Below, one piece after another: positions 5,701 through 6,106 of a stretch of DNA of 6,106 nucleotides; positions within the stretch are counted from its first letter, which is position 1, and each line of letters starts with the position of its first letter. Source of the DNA: Bryobacterales bacterium. Lineage in GTDB: Bacteria > Acidobacteriota > Terriglobia > Bryobacterales > Bryobacteraceae. The DNA is taken from contig JAOAPP010000580.1 of NCBI GenBank assembly GCA_025462985.1, positions 1-6,106 on the forward strand, in the 5' to 3' direction. A program made the position numbers and the translations under genes. Under the pieces are notes generated by a model, which worked only from the letters and a program-made list of their open reading frames with translations, searched no databases and was not told where the DNA came from.

Positions 5701-6106
5701 ATGGAGAACAAGGCAGACAGGAGCGGGCGGACGGGAATGGAAGAATTTCGAAGACTGACACGGCTGCCGGCATATGTATTCAACATCACCAGCGAGTTGA
5801 AAGCCGCGGCGCGTAAGCGTGGCGAAGACATCATCGACTTCGGAATGGGTAATCCCGACGGCGCAACACCGAAGCACATCGTCGACAAGCTGATTGAAGC
5901 CGCACAACGGACGGCAACACATCGCTACTCGCTGTCCCGCGGCATTCCGCGGCTCCGAAGAGCCATCTGCAACTGGTACAAGACGCGATATAACGTCGAC
6001 CTCGATCCTGAATCGGAGGCCATCATTACGATCGGCTCGAAGGAAGGGATCGCGCACCTCTGCCTGGCAGTCCTCGATGATGAAGATACGGTCGCTGTGC
6101 CGAACC
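5701..6106 (+). CDS. alaC: AlaC-type alanine aminotransferase (N-terminal part, cut by window edge)
   Basis: The first 135 codons of a class I/II PLP-dependent aminotransferase of the cytoplasm. AlaC moves the amino group between glutamate and pyruvate to make alanine. Resemblance to E. coli AlaC is close and collinear: [20 protein letters not shown] (21-40), [17 protein letters not shown] (41-57), [17 protein letters not shown] (73-89), [19 protein letters not shown] (98-116) and DTVAVPN (129-135). GSKEG lies where the PLP phosphate is bound. The PLP-binding Lys and the whole C-terminal half lie beyond the right edge. ATG 5701 has GGAG 10 nt upstream. ATG 5737 (MEEFRRL) is an alternative, with AGGAG 13 nt upstream, and would remove 12 poorly conserved residues. 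The upstream frame is closed by TAG at 5656. It follows the DsbD-alpha-like gene by 77 nt on the same strand, with no evident functional link. Confidence 0.93.
   Translation, partial: MENKADRSGRTGMEEFRRLTRLPAYVFNITSELKAAARKRGEDIIDFGMGNPDGATPKHIVDKLIEAAQRTATHRYSLSRGIPRLRRAICNWYKTRYNVDLDPESEAIITIGSKEGIAHLCLAVLDDEDTVAVPN

Noticed and set aside
5575..6057. 160-codon minus-strand frame opposite alaC
   Set aside because: It is antisense to a clear AlaC match and has no family signature.

Overview
This GC-rich window carries seven protein genes and no RNA gene, CRISPR array or insertion sequence that I can recognise. Gene content points to a Gram-negative bacterium: an arabinose-5-phosphate isomerase of the Kdo/LPS pathway, a membrane-anchored periplasmic thioredoxin and an exported DsbD-alpha-like protein all imply an outer membrane and a periplasm. 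The style of the genes, such as a non-cAMP Crp/Fnr regulator, a ProS with the editing insertion and an AlaC-type aminotransferase, would fit Acidobacteriota (class Terriglobia). That placement is an impression from family resemblance, not a demonstrated result.

Layout. Bases 1-1645 (minus) hold proS, missing about 40 C-terminal residues beyond the left edge. A 286-bp divergent intergenic region (1646-1931) follows. It contains a GC-rich hairpin before proS, a Crp-family-like palindrome (TGTCG-N6-TGACA) and a second GC hairpin before the next gene. Bases 1932-2687 (plus) encode a Crp/Fnr-family regulator whose ATG start is fixed by a strong AGGAGG. Bases 2796-3197 (plus) encode a small stand-alone receiver-like protein in which the phosphoacceptor Asp position is Cys. 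Convergent to it, 3254-4285 (minus) encodes a KdsD/KpsF/GutQ-type isomerase (SIS plus two CBS domains), whose first 45 bases are three copies of a 15-bp repeat that duplicates the start codon. A 163-bp divergent spacer leads to a plus-strand cluster: a TlpA/ResA-like thioredoxin (4449-5111), a stand-alone DsbD N-terminal-domain-like protein (5108-5623, overlapping by 4 nt) and, after 77 nt, alaC (5701 to the right edge, truncated).

How the parts fit. ProS and AlaC are housekeeping (translation, alanine synthesis). KdsD feeds LPS core synthesis. The TlpA-like and DsbD-alpha-like proteins are translationally coupled and probably form a periplasmic thiol-disulfide relay, with the membrane electron-transfer partner encoded elsewhere. 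The Crp/Fnr regulator and the receiver-like protein may be a small regulatory pair, and the palindrome upstream suggests autoregulation. I see no clear novel multi-gene system. The items most worth a second look are the Cys-substituted receiver next to the Crp/Fnr gene, the Crp-like operator, the stand-alone DsbD-alpha domain, the 15-bp start-codon repeat in kdsD and a ribosome-site hairpin before alaC.
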